Origin: Clostridia bacterium UC5.1-1E11
Lineage (GTDB): Bacteria > Bacillota > Clostridia > Oscillospirales > Acutalibacteraceae
NCBI GenBank assembly: GCA_001305115.1
Contig: BCAA01000009.1
Location: 60,884 to 124,883 of the forward strand
Direction of reading: 5' to 3'
DNA: 64,000 nucleotides
Shown: piece after piece, positions 29,964-40,172 of the stretch
How the letters are laid out: every line of letters begins with the position of its first letter
Numbering within the stretch: position 1 is the first letter of the stretch
The notes under the pieces: model-generated
Database searches by the model: none
What the model was told of the DNA's origin: nothing
What the model saw: only the letters and a program-made list of their open reading frames with translations
Translations under genes and position numbers: made by a program

Positions 29964-29999
29964 ACGTTTCTCCTCTCCGGCAGAGCCGGTCACACAAAA

Positions 30000-30503
30000 T
30001 TATAATTCCGCTACCTTTTCCTGAATCGCAGCATCCTTCTTTGCAACGCCATCCGCCATCTGCTGCTTCATCTCTAGGAGTTTTGCTGCCAACGTTTCAT
30101 CCGAAAGTGCCAGCATCTGTGCTGCCAAAATCGCTGCATTGTCGGCGCCGTCGATGGCAACGGTTGCCACCGGAATCCCACTCGGCATCTGTACGGTTGC
30201 CAATAGAGCGTCTAAACCATCCAAGGTGGAAGACTTAATCGGAATACCAATCACTGGAAGGGTGGTATGAGCTGCCAATACACCGCCCAGATGTGCCGCT
30301 TTGCCGGCTGCCGCAATGATGACACCGAAGCCATTCTTCACAGCATTCTGTGCAAAGTCCGCCGCCGCATGGGGCGTTCTGTGTGCGGACATCACGTGCA
30401 CCTCCACCGGAATTGCAAGCGCTTTCAGCCGTTTAATCGCCGCAGACACCGTTGGAAAGTCGCTGTCACTGCCCATAATCACTGCCACTTTTTTGACTGC
30501 CAT
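30000..30503 (-). CDS. purE: N5-carboxyaminoimidazole ribonucleotide mutase
   Basis: A 167-residue class I PurE that rearranges N5-CAIR to CAIR. The signature [20 protein letters not shown] is followed by [32 protein letters not shown] and [20 protein letters not shown]. First gene of the purine operon, preceded by AGGAGCG and a leader with a hairpin. Confidence 0.95.
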   Translation of the reverse strand: MAVKKVAVIMGSDSDFPTVSAAIKRLKALAIPVEVHVMSAHRTPHAAADFAQNAVKNGFGVIIAAAGKAAHLGGVLAAHTTLPVIGIPIKSSTLDGLDALLATVQMPSGIPVATVAIDGADNAAILAAQMLALSDETLAAKLLEMKQQMADGVAKKDAAIQEKVAEL

Positions 30504-30561
30504 ACTTTTACACGCTCCTGTTTCTTAGTAGTCTGAAAATTTTTCGTTTCGAAGCGGACAT

Positions 30562-30595
30562 AAAAACAAGGCTGCGACGGCAAAACGACGCAGCC
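30562..30595 (-). terminator. Leader terminator upstream of purE
   Basis: On the minus strand GGCTGCG pairs with CGCAGCC (plus a partly matched inner stem) and is followed by TTGTTTTTA. It lies about 60 bases upstream of purE, so it either ends the SPFH transcript or acts as an attenuator of the purine operon. Confidence 0.65.
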
Positions 30596-30602
30596 TAAAT
30601 TT

Positions 30603-30683
30603 TTATATAGAAAGGGATAAGGATACACCCATCCCGTCAACCATTCCCATGAATGCCCCTTTACGAACGAAAATCCTCTTCAT
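30603..30683 (-). CDS. Possible 26-residue leader peptide before the purine operon
   Basis: ATG 30683 is preceded by CGGAGGA with good spacing and opens MKRIFVRKGAFMGMVDGMGV followed by SLSLSI and a stop, directly upstream of the leader hairpin. The peptide begins basic and ends hydrophobic. I do not recognise it. Size and position would suit an attenuator leader peptide or a small membrane protein, but a chance frame is possible. Confidence 0.3.
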   Translation of the reverse strand: MKRIFVRKGAFMGMVDGMGVSLSLSI

Positions 30684-30875
30684 TGCCATTCCTCCGCTGC
30701 TTTCTGCCTCCGGCTTTTCCGGACGCCACGGCCGGCACGGCAAATTTCTACCTCTATTTTAGGATATTTTTCGTACAAAAGCAAGCGATTTCCAGGGAAT
30801 TCGTGTTTTCGTCCAGTTCGGACGACGTTTCCTTCTTTTTATCCTGTATTTTGTATATTCTAACACAGGAGCGGA
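30684..30875. other. Intergenic region between the SPFH gene and the purine leader
   Basis: About 190 bases with a GC-rich part (CCGGCCGTGGCGTCCGG and inverted pieces near 30715-30745). I looked for the conserved cores of purine, PRPP and ZTP riboswitches and did not find a match. Confidence 0.4.
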
Positions 30876-31784
30876 TTATTTTGCGAGCTTCGAGTCATCC
30901 GATACGAATTCTTTGAAAGACGTTGCTAATCCTGCAAGAGATTGCAAATTGGACGGGATAATAATCTTGGTTGCTTTGCCGTCCGCAGCCTTTTCGAATG
31001 CCTCCAAACTCTTGATCGCAATGACCCCTTCTCCGGGATTGGCCTCATTCAGCATTTTAATACTGTCCGCAAGAGCCCTCTGCACAGAAAGGATAGCCTC
31101 TGCCTCGCCTTGCGCCTCCCGGATTTTAGCCTCTTTCAGTGCATCTGCATGCAGAATTGCAGATTCCTTTTCGCCTTCTGCAATCAAAATTGCACTGCGT
31201 TTTTGTCCCTCTGCATCCAAAATGCGGGCGCGGCGTTCACGCTCTGCCTTCATTTGCTTCTCCATGGAATCTTGAATTTCTGCCGGAGGCAAGATATTCT
31301 TCAGCTCCACACGGTTGACCTTGATCCCCCATGCATCGGTCGCCTCATCCAGAATCTGACGGATTTTTGTGTTAATCACATCGCGAGAGGTCAACGTATG
31401 ATCGAGTTCCAAATCGCCAATGATGTTACGCAGTGTAGTCGCGCTCAAATTCTCAATTGCAGAAATTGGGCTTTCTACGCCGTAGGCATAGAGCTTCGGA
31501 TCTGTGATCTGGAAATAGACCACTGTATCGATCTGCATGGTAACGTTATCCTTTGTGATAACCGGCTGGGGTGGAAAATCGATCACCTGTTCCTTTAAGG
31601 AGACCTTCTTTGCAATTTTATCCAAAAATGGAATTTTGACATGAAGCCCGGTTTCCCACGTTACATGATAAGCGCCCAACCGTTCCATAACGTATGCGTG
31701 GGCCTGTGGAACAATTTTGATGTTGGCGATAACAATTACGACCAACAACAAGACAAGGATAATAATGACATATGGCATAAACAA
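30876..31784 (-). CDS. SPFH/stomatin-like membrane protein (QmcA/paraslipin type)
   Basis: A 302-residue band-7 protein. One N-terminal membrane helix (about 5-22) is followed by the SPFH domain (QAHAYVMERLGAYHVTWETG to about residue 190) and an Ala/Glu-rich coiled coil (RERRARILDAEGQKRSAIL onward). Such proteins form membrane scaffolds and pair with NfeD proteins, as here. ATG at 31784 has a second ATG two codons on. Confidence 0.93.
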   Translation of the reverse strand: MFMPYVIIILVLLLVVIVIANIKIVPQAHAYVMERLGAYHVTWETGLHVKIPFLDKIAKKVSLKEQVIDFPPQPVITKDNVTMQIDTVVYFQITDPKLYAYGVESPISAIENLSATTLRNIIGDLELDHTLTSRDVINTKIRQILDEATDAWGIKVNRVELKNILPPAEIQDSMEKQMKAERERRARILDAEGQKRSAILIAEGEKESAILHADALKEAKIREAQGEAEAILSVQRALADSIKMLNEANPGEGVIAIKSLEAFEKAADGKATKIIIPSNLQSLAGLATSFKEFVSDDSKLAK

Positions 31785-31812
31785 TTCTCCTTTATTCTTC
31801 TCAACTCAGTTG

Positions 31813-32265
31813 TTATTCGGCCTCAGGACGCCGGTGTTCCGGCTCTACAATCAGTTTAACCCCTTCAATCGCTTTGATTACGACGTTTTCTCCTTCGGGA
31901 AGTATGGAGCCGTCCGAAGAGCGCGCTGTCCAGACACTGCCGAGCACAGTCACCTGACCTACACCTTCTGTGTTGTCAATTTGCGCGGTTACGATACCAG
32001 TTTTCCCTATGTATCGACCCGCATTGGTGTCCACCTTTTGAAAGTGCATCACCTTTTTGACCATGGGGCGGCTTATCACGAGCGCCAAAGCTGTCACGCC
32101 GGCAAAAATAGCTGTTTGAATCCAAAATGGCGCTCCACACAGATCGGCGATCAACGCCCCAATGCCGCCGGCTACCATCCAAATAGAAACCAATTGAACG
32201 GTACAAGCTTCTACAACGACAGCGATGACGATGACCACCAGCCAGAAAATAGAACTCATTCCCAT
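31813..32265 (-). CDS. NfeD family membrane protein
   Basis: A 150-residue protein with three hydrophobic segments (about 5-75) and a C-terminal OB-fold (about 90-145, GRYIGKTGIVTAQIDNTEGV then GSVWTARSSDGSILPEGE). NfeD proteins are obligate neighbours of SPFH proteins, and this gene lies 28 bases upstream of one on the same strand. Confidence 0.9.
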   Translation of the reverse strand: MGMSSIFWLVVIVIAVVVEACTVQLVSIWMVAGGIGALIADLCGAPFWIQTAIFAGVTALALVISRPMVKKVMHFQKVDTNAGRYIGKTGIVTAQIDNTEGVGQVTVLGSVWTARSSDGSILPEGENVVIKAIEGVKLIVEPEHRRPEAE

Positions 32266-32494
32266 TGTCGCACCTCCTTTCTGGTGATGTGCTTATCTTA
32301 TCATACCCCCGTCGAATTCCTCAAACCGCGGAAAAAGACAGAGAAGGCGGATTTCGGCGTCTTTAGAAAAGCTACTCATTTCTCCTAAGCAGGACGTTCT
32401 GAGGGGAATCCAGGCTTCCGCAATCGCGAAAAAAGGCGCTTTTCATAGATTGCTTACAAATTTGTAATTATTATTGGGTAAAAACTGGAAAAAA
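32266..32494. other. Intergenic region between groEL and nfeD
   Basis: No gene seen on either strand. The nfeD promoter probably lies here. Confidence 0.5.
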
Positions 32495-32534
32495 CGCAAA
32501 AAAGAACTTGGATTCCGATTTTTGGAATCCAAGT
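32495..32534 (-). terminator. groESL terminator
   Basis: An 11-bp perfect stem ACTTGGATTCC/GGAATCCAAGT, followed on the minus strand by CTTTTTTG. Confidence 0.87.
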
Positions 32535-32561
32535 CCTTTGAAACATCCACGGTATTTATAA

Positions 32562-34519
<1,958 letters not shown>

Positions 34520-34615
34520 TTAAATTTCCTCCTTCAGAAATATATCATACAAAATCAATGCGTACCCTTTCAAACTGCTCGGTATTCTGATCGCGCCGCT
34601 TGAAACGATATGATC

Positions 34616-34642
34616 TTAGCACTCCTTATCTTTGAGTGCTAA
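34616..34642. promoter_or_regulatory. CIRCE element (HrcA operator)
   Basis: A perfect inverted repeat TTAGCACTC-N9-GAGTGCTAA about 97 bases upstream of groES. It is the binding site for the heat-shock repressor HrcA, so the groESL operon is HrcA-controlled. Confidence 0.97.
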
Positions 34643-34646
34643 GACT

Positions 34647-34675
34647 ATTTTAGCCACTTGCTGCTGAAAAATCAA
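34647..34675 (-). promoter_or_regulatory. groESL promoter
   Basis: On the minus strand TTGATT (34675-34670), a 17-base spacer and TAAAAT (34652-34647) lie just upstream of the CIRCE element, which would cover the transcription start. Confidence 0.82.
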
Positions 34676-34734
34676 GGGGTTTTTCCCGAAAAAATGCAAT
34701 TTCATAAATTATTTACAATTCGTCCAGAAATATG

Positions 34735-34790
34735 CAAAAAAGGGCCGGATTTCCAGGAGAGCTTGATGAACTGCACATGCAATTCCGGCC
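34735..34790 (-). terminator. Terminator of the rRNA methyltransferase-like gene
   Basis: GGCCGGAATT on the minus strand pairs with AAATCCGGCC across a long loop and is followed by CTTTTTTGC. Confidence 0.65.
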
Positions 34791-34909
34791 ATTATGTCTT
34801 GGCACTGGCGAATAAGTTGCTTTGTACCAATCCGCGCTCCCTTTTGGTCCGGTCCTTTTTGTCTCTTTACACGGTATACCCCGTCTTTTCACCATAGCGA
34901 ACGAATTCC

Positions 34910-36046
34910 CTATTTGCTAAATCCCATTTTATAGTACTGATAAAACTGGCATTTAATCATACCGTTGTATAATTTTCTGCGCCGGTCTGCCTTTCTACCA
35001 TAACATTCTTCAAAGGTCTCATCGGGGCTTATGATATTGTAACTCCACTTTTTCTTTGGGGTAAATACCTTCCCCATTATCCGATAGAGTTCTTCTGCCG
35101 CCCGGATGTCCAACAAGCGTTCCCCGTAGGGTGGATTACAGATCACATCGCCGCGTTCTCCCAAAGGCTGGAAAGAGGCCACATCCCGCTTTTCCGCATG
35201 AACGCAAGAAATCACGCCTGCCTTTCGTGCATTCTCCAAGGTTAGATGAACCGCAGCCCCATCAATATCATACCCATATGCGCTAAAATCCGCATCCCGG
35301 CGCACCAAGTCCTGCGCGCGTGCACGCTCCTGTTTCCAAACCGCAGATGGAATATTCCTCCAACGCTCCGCTGTGAATGTACGTTGCAAACCCGGAGCAA
35401 TATTTTTTGCATAGAGCGCGGCTTCTATCAGAATTGTCCCTGAACCGCAGAATGGATCGATGACGATACCATCACGACGCACGCGGGCAAGGTACGCCAT
35501 CGCCGCCGCCAACGTTTCCTTGATCGGCGCTTCCGTGGCGTTCGCCCGGTATCCGCGTTTGTGAAGTCCCGCTCCCGAAGTATCCAGCATCACACTGACA
35601 TGGTCCTTCATAATCAAAAATTGAATCTGATGTAATGCGCCGGTCTCTTCAAACCAATTTAAATGGTACTTTCCTTTTAATCTCTCCACCACCGCTTTTT
35701 TGACAATGGATTGACAATCCGGAACGCTGGCCAACTTTGAATTGAGCGAGCGGCCCTTCACTGGAAACGCATCATCCTTTTCAAGCCATTGTTCCCATGG
35801 CAATGCTTTGACCCCTTGAAAGAGTTCTTCAAAGCTGCGCGCTTCAAAATTTCCCAGCTCGACCAAAACACGTTCTCCATACCGCGAGCCAAGATTTGTA
35901 CGTACAAGCGTCGCTGCATCGCCGGTAAAAAAGACACGGCCATTTTGCGGCTCCACATTTTGTACCTCCATTGCACGCAATTCGTCCCCTACCAAACCCT
36001 CAACGCCGAGTAGGCATGGGATCACCATTTTCCACTGTTCTGCCAT
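34910..36046 (-). CDS. THUMP-domain class I RNA methyltransferase (RlmL/YpsC-like)
   Basis: A 378-residue protein with an N-terminal THUMP domain (about 1-165) and a Rossmann methyltransferase domain of the UPF0020 family. The SAM-binding motif is VIDPFCGSGTILIEAA and the catalytic motif VICNPPYGERL, both intact. Firmicutes homologues (YpsC) and the N-terminal half of E. coli RlmL methylate guanine N2 in 23S rRNA, which is the likely role. Monocistronic. Confidence 0.92.
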   Translation of the reverse strand: MAEQWKMVIPCLLGVEGLVGDELRAMEVQNVEPQNGRVFFTGDAATLVRTNLGSRYGERVLVELGNFEARSFEELFQGVKALPWEQWLEKDDAFPVKGRSLNSKLASVPDCQSIVKKAVVERLKGKYHLNWFEETGALHQIQFLIMKDHVSVMLDTSGAGLHKRGYRANATEAPIKETLAAAMAYLARVRRDGIVIDPFCGSGTILIEAALYAKNIAPGLQRTFTAERWRNIPSAVWKQERARAQDLVRRDADFSAYGYDIDGAAVHLTLENARKAGVISCVHAEKRDVASFQPLGERGDVICNPPYGERLLDIRAAEELYRIMGKVFTPKKKWSYNIISPDETFEECYGRKADRRRKLYNGMIKCQFYQYYKMGFSK

Positions 36047-36228
36047 AGATACGCTCCTATTTCCCGGGAAGTACCCGTTTTTTGACTACTTACACTTTTA
36101 CTCTACAAGAATAGACCATGCCTGTTTGGCAATTATCACGCCTTTTTCTACCACAAATAACCTTTCCACATATCAGCCGAGTCTGATTATAACACAGGCC
36201 CCTGATAAAAGCAAAATGGAATCGCCAC

Positions 36229-36272
36229 GACCGACGGCCGAACAATCCCCAAAGGAATCGCCCGGCCGTCCT
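36229..36272. terminator. Hairpin downstream of ftsH
   Basis: GACGGCCG/CGGCCGTC stem with a long interior loop just after the ftsH stop. The T-run lies on the plus-strand side only, so it is a weak terminator candidate for ftsH. Confidence 0.4.
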
Positions 36273-36278
36273 GTTCGG

Positions 36279-38098
36279 TTATTTTTTCAGGATCTCCATA
36301 AATTCGTCGCCCGTAATCGTTTCCTTTTCCAATAGATAATGTGCCAACGCATGGAGCTTCTCTGTGTGTTCTTTCAAAATAGCAATCGCTTTTTCATGGG
36401 CAGAGCGAATCAACTCTAAGACCTCCTGGTCGATCTTTGCGGCAGTTTCTGGCGAACAGGTCAAAGAGGCGTCACCCCCTAAATATTGATTGCTTACGGT
36501 TTCAAGTGCCATCATATCAAAAGCCTTGCTCATACCAAGACGGGTCACCATAGAACGAGCAAGCTTTGTGGCCTGCTCAATATCATTGGACGCCCCGGAG
36601 GTATAGGAACCAAAGATCAACTCCTCCGCCGCGCGGCCTCCCGTCAACGTAGCAATCTTATTAAACGCCTCTTCACGGGACATCAGAAACCTTTCTCCCT
36701 CTTCCACCTGCATGGTGTAGCCCAGGGCTCCCGAAGTTCGAGGGATGATTGTGATCTTATGCACAGGGGCTGAATCGCTTTGCATGGCGGCGACCAACGC
36801 ATGTCCAATTTCATGGTAAGCGACAATTTCTTTTTCTCTCGGGGAAATCACTGCACCTTTACGTTGATAACCCGCAATGACAACCTCTACACTCTCTTCC
36901 AGATCCGCTTGTGTCACACTGAAATGGCCGCAACGTACTGCACGCAGGGCCGCCTCATTGATGATATTGGCTAACTCTGCACCAGAAGCTCCTGCTGTTG
37001 CACGGGCAATTGCATTGTAGTCGATGTCCGGCGCTACCTTGATCTTTTTGGAATGGACTTTTAGAATTGCTTCTCGTCCAGCCAAATCAGGCAATTCCAC
37101 TGGAATCCGGCGGTCAAAACGACCCGGACGCAGGAGTGCACTATCCAGAGAGTCGGGCCGGTTTGTGGCTGCCAAAATCACAACGCCTTTCTTTCCATCG
37201 AAACCGTCCATCTCTGTCAACAGCTGATTTAAGGTTTGTTCTCGTTCATCATTTCCACCTATGCCACCGCTCTCGCGTTTCTTTCCAATGGTATCGATTT
37301 CATCGATGAATACAATACAGGGCGCTTTTTCCTGGGCCTGTTTAAATAAGTCTCTCACTTTTGCTGCACCCATTCCGACAAACATCTCCACAAACTCTGA
37401 GCCGGAAATCGAAAAAACGGCACATTTGCCTCTCCTGCCACCGCCTGTGCCAAAAGGGTTTTACCGGTTCCGGGAGGGCCCACTAGCAAAGCGCCCTTTG
37501 GCAAAGCTGCGCCAATATCGGCATACTTAGAGGGATTGTGTAGAAAATCTACGATTTCAGAAAGCGCTTCCTTTGCTTCATCCTGTCCAGCCACATCGGT
37601 AAAAGTTTTGCCGGTCTTGGCCTCTACATATATTTTTGCATTGCTCTTTCCGAAAGTCATGGCATTCGGACCGCCCAGTTTCTTCTGCATGTATCGCGTA
37701 AGAAGCTGTCCCAAAATAACAAACATGAGGATCGGGAATACCCAGGAAAGGATAAAGGTCAGCAGTGGAGATTCCTCCTTTGGAATCTCTTTGCCATATT
37801 GCACGCCAGCTTCCTGCAACCGTTTACTTAGAGTATCTCCATCCTCCATCTTGCCTGTGACAAAAACCGCTTCTTTACCTTTTTCATCCTGGCCGATAAA
37901 GGCAATCTTGTCTTCCTGATCCTCCACTTGCGTGATTTTTCCATCATCCAACTGGGACAGAAATGCATCATACGTGACCTCTGTGACACGTGTCCCAAAG
38001 AGGCTTGGAAAAACCAATGCATTCAAGAGGAGGAGCACCACCACTACAATTACATAATAGTAGACAAGTGGCTTCTTGGGTGATTTTTGTTCCTTCAT
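36279..38098 (-). CDS. ftsH: ATP-dependent zinc metalloprotease FtsH, with a one-base frameshift
   Basis: Membrane-bound AAA+ protease for quality control of membrane and regulatory proteins. Two membrane helices (about 12-32 and 110-130) enclose a small extracytoplasmic domain; then the AAA domain with Walker [19 protein letters not shown] and the SRH region, and the M41 domain with zinc motif HEIGHALVA. The frame breaks at 37412-37417, where T6 on the coding strand should be T7; repaired, it reads [20 protein letters not shown]. Joined length is about 606 residues. FtsH is nearly universal and important, so the break is almost certainly a sequence error. Its start overlaps the MarR gene by 4 bp. 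Confidence 0.95.
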
Positions 38099-38562
38099 TC
38101 TACATTTCCTTTCTGATGACTCGCCAACATCTCATGCAACAGTGCGTTAATTTCCTTCAAATCAGAAGCGATCACTTCCATTCGCTCTTTTCCGAGCCTC
38201 TGTAGGCAGGAAGCATATCGTTCTTCTGCTAGCCGGTCAATTTCCAGAGCCGCGTCCTGTCCTTTTTCAGATAGGGCAACCTTTACCACGCGTTCGTCCT
38301 TTATATCACGAAATCGGATGAGGAATCCTTCCTGTTCCAAACGCTTACACATAGAGGACATATTCCCGCTGGTCACTCCCAGCGCACGTCCAAGGCTGCC
38401 GATTGTTTGCGACTCCGGCTCGGCCCAGAGTTCCAGCAAAATACGAAGTTGCATATGTGTTAACCCATAATGGGCGCTGATCGGGCGAAACAATTCGTCC
38501 ATACCATCGGAAATCTGTCGCGTCAGATCCCATACCATATTTTTAAACGCAATGATCTCCAT
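38095..38562 (-). CDS. MarR family regulator, translationally coupled to ftsH
   Basis: A 155-residue winged-helix protein. The HTH (about 48-75) reads [20 protein letters not shown], the wing [20 protein letters not shown]. Its stop overlaps the ftsH start by 4 bp (ATGA), so the pair is co-translated. Upstream, 38603-38640 is a dense TATATA/TAGTATAT stretch that may hold its operator. Ligand unknown. Confidence 0.9.
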   Translation of the reverse strand: MEIIAFKNMVWDLTRQISDGMDELFRPISAHYGLTHMQLRILLELWAEPESQTIGSLGRALGVTSGNMSSMCKRLEQEGFLIRFRDIKDERVVKVALSEKGQDAALEIDRLAEERYASCLQRLGKERMEVIASDLKEINALLHEMLASHQKGNVE

Positions 38563-38720
38563 GCTGCACCTCCGTTGGCAATAATTTGTTCAAATAGTTT
38601 TCATTTATATATAATATATTCTATATAGTATATTCACTATAGACTTTTGCAGCACAAAATATGTTACCAGTTTTTGAACTTTTCTTGACGCTTTTGAAAA
38701 AGCGGGAAATGGAGATCGAC

Positions 38721-39965
38721 ATGAAATTTCATAATGACTGGGAGCGAATCTGCGAATTCTGCAAATTACTTTATGAAGTATCGCAAATCCCCATTCTTAT
38801 TCTCGACGAGTGCGGTTCCTCGCGCTTCTTCTGTCCTTCTTTACCGGAATTTCAAGGAATTGGCCTTTCCCAATCCATCGCAGAAAATTTGATTGCCCAT
38901 GCCAAGCAGTGCCCCGTCCTACAAACGTATCATTCCATTTTATCGTATGCTTGTATTTCTTTTTTCCGGGACAACCGCCCTTATTATCTCATTTTAGGGC
39001 CAGCGCTTTTGGGAGAAATCTCCCAGAGTAAGATCAGCAGTGTTGCCCCACTGTATACCTGTCAGGACACACACCGGCTCTACAATGCGGCAAAGCAACT
39101 GCCCATTCACAATACCGTACAGTTTATTCGGTACACGCAGATGTTGCATCTAACGATACTCGGAGAGGGAATCGGCCTCTCCGATTTTTTCATTGCTCAA
39201 CAAGAACAACTTCCGCAAGAAGCCATCGACCGCGCGCTGGAATCCAGTTATTTTTCCCAGAAAGAGCTGACGAATATGCCGGTCTCTTTTGAACATGAGC
39301 AGATGTTCACAGAATGTGTTAAGACTGGGAATACCGCCGAATTGAAGCGATTGTTGGACTCTTACATTTCGGGGACCGCCGGAACACTTTCCTCCAATCC
39401 ACTGCGGCAAAGCAAGGATACCTGCATCGCCATTGCCGCTGTTATCGCTCGCGCTGCAATCGCCGGCGGGATGAGTGCAGAATCCGCCTGTCGCCTCAGC
39501 GATGTCTATGTACAACAAGTGGAATCTTGTACGGAGGTCAAAGACGTTTACATGTTGTGTGCACGCTTAGTATTTGATCTGACCGAACGAGTGGCCAATC
39601 TACAAAAGCAGAATACTTATTCCGAACCGGTTACACAGTGCATTCAACATATCACAGATCACCTACATGAAGATCTCTCCCTATCGATTCTTGCCGAACA
39701 GGTTCAGCTGAGTCCTCGATACCTTTCCCACCTCTTTAAACAGGAAACAGGTTCTACGATAACCTCCTATATCCAACAGGCACGCGTACGTGAAGCACAA
39801 AATCTGCTTCTGTTGTCTGATCAGAGCTTTTTGGAGATCAGCAATTTTTTGCACTTTGTATCCCAAAGCTATTTCATCCAGATCTTTAAGCGCTATACAG
39901 GTATGACTCCGCAGCAGTATCGCAAGCGCGGCCAGCGGTTGTCCAAAGCAAACCGCCTCGGCTAA
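38721..39965 (+). CDS. AraC family transcriptional regulator
   Basis: A 414-residue regulator. The C-terminal AraC double HTH (about residues 310-405) reads LSILAEQVQLSPRYLSHLFK and later SQSYFIQIFKRYTGMTPQQY. The N-terminal 300 residues form a sensor-like domain with scattered cysteines that I do not identify. ATG 38721 follows GGAG at seven bases; ORF extension to 38661 lacks a site. It is divergent from marR-ftsH and precedes the MMPL exporter gene, a plausible target. Confidence 0.87.
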   Translation: MKFHNDWERICEFCKLLYEVSQIPILILDECGSSRFFCPSLPEFQGIGLSQSIAENLIAHAKQCPVLQTYHSILSYACISFFRDNRPYYLILGPALLGEISQSKISSVAPLYTCQDTHRLYNAAKQLPIHNTVQFIRYTQMLHLTILGEGIGLSDFFIAQQEQLPQEAIDRALESSYFSQKELTNMPVSFEHEQMFTECVKTGNTAELKRLLDSYISGTAGTLSSNPLRQSKDTCIAIAAVIARAAIAGGMSAESACRLSDVYVQQVESCTEVKDVYMLCARLVFDLTERVANLQKQNTYSEPVTQCIQHITDHLHEDLSLSILAEQVQLSPRYLSHLFKQETGSTITSYIQQARVREAQNLLLLSDQSFLEISNFLHFVSQSYFIQIFKRYTGMTPQQYRKRGQRLSKANRLG

Positions 39966-40172
39966 CCTTCCCAATTTGTATGTTTGCTTCAAACTTTCTT
40001 TTGAATTTCAGATGGAATATTTTATATATTATGTATTTTTATTATATACAAGTCTGATTTTTATCCAGTATCATTGGCATTGCCCAACGGAATACAGGTT
40101 AACGTTCTTTTCCTATGAAGGCAGAACCATCCTAAAACATTCCTAGTACTTTTTCATTGGAGGCGATCGGAA
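39966..40172. other. Intergenic region before the MMPL gene
   Basis: About 200 AT-rich bases. It carries the TTG start's GGAGG site at the right edge; no clear terminator for the AraC gene and no other gene is seen. Confidence 0.4.

Noticed and set aside
30684..30875. Possible purine, PRPP or ZTP riboswitch before purE
   Set aside because: I searched by eye for the conserved cores and found none; only an unexplained hairpin and small ORF remain.
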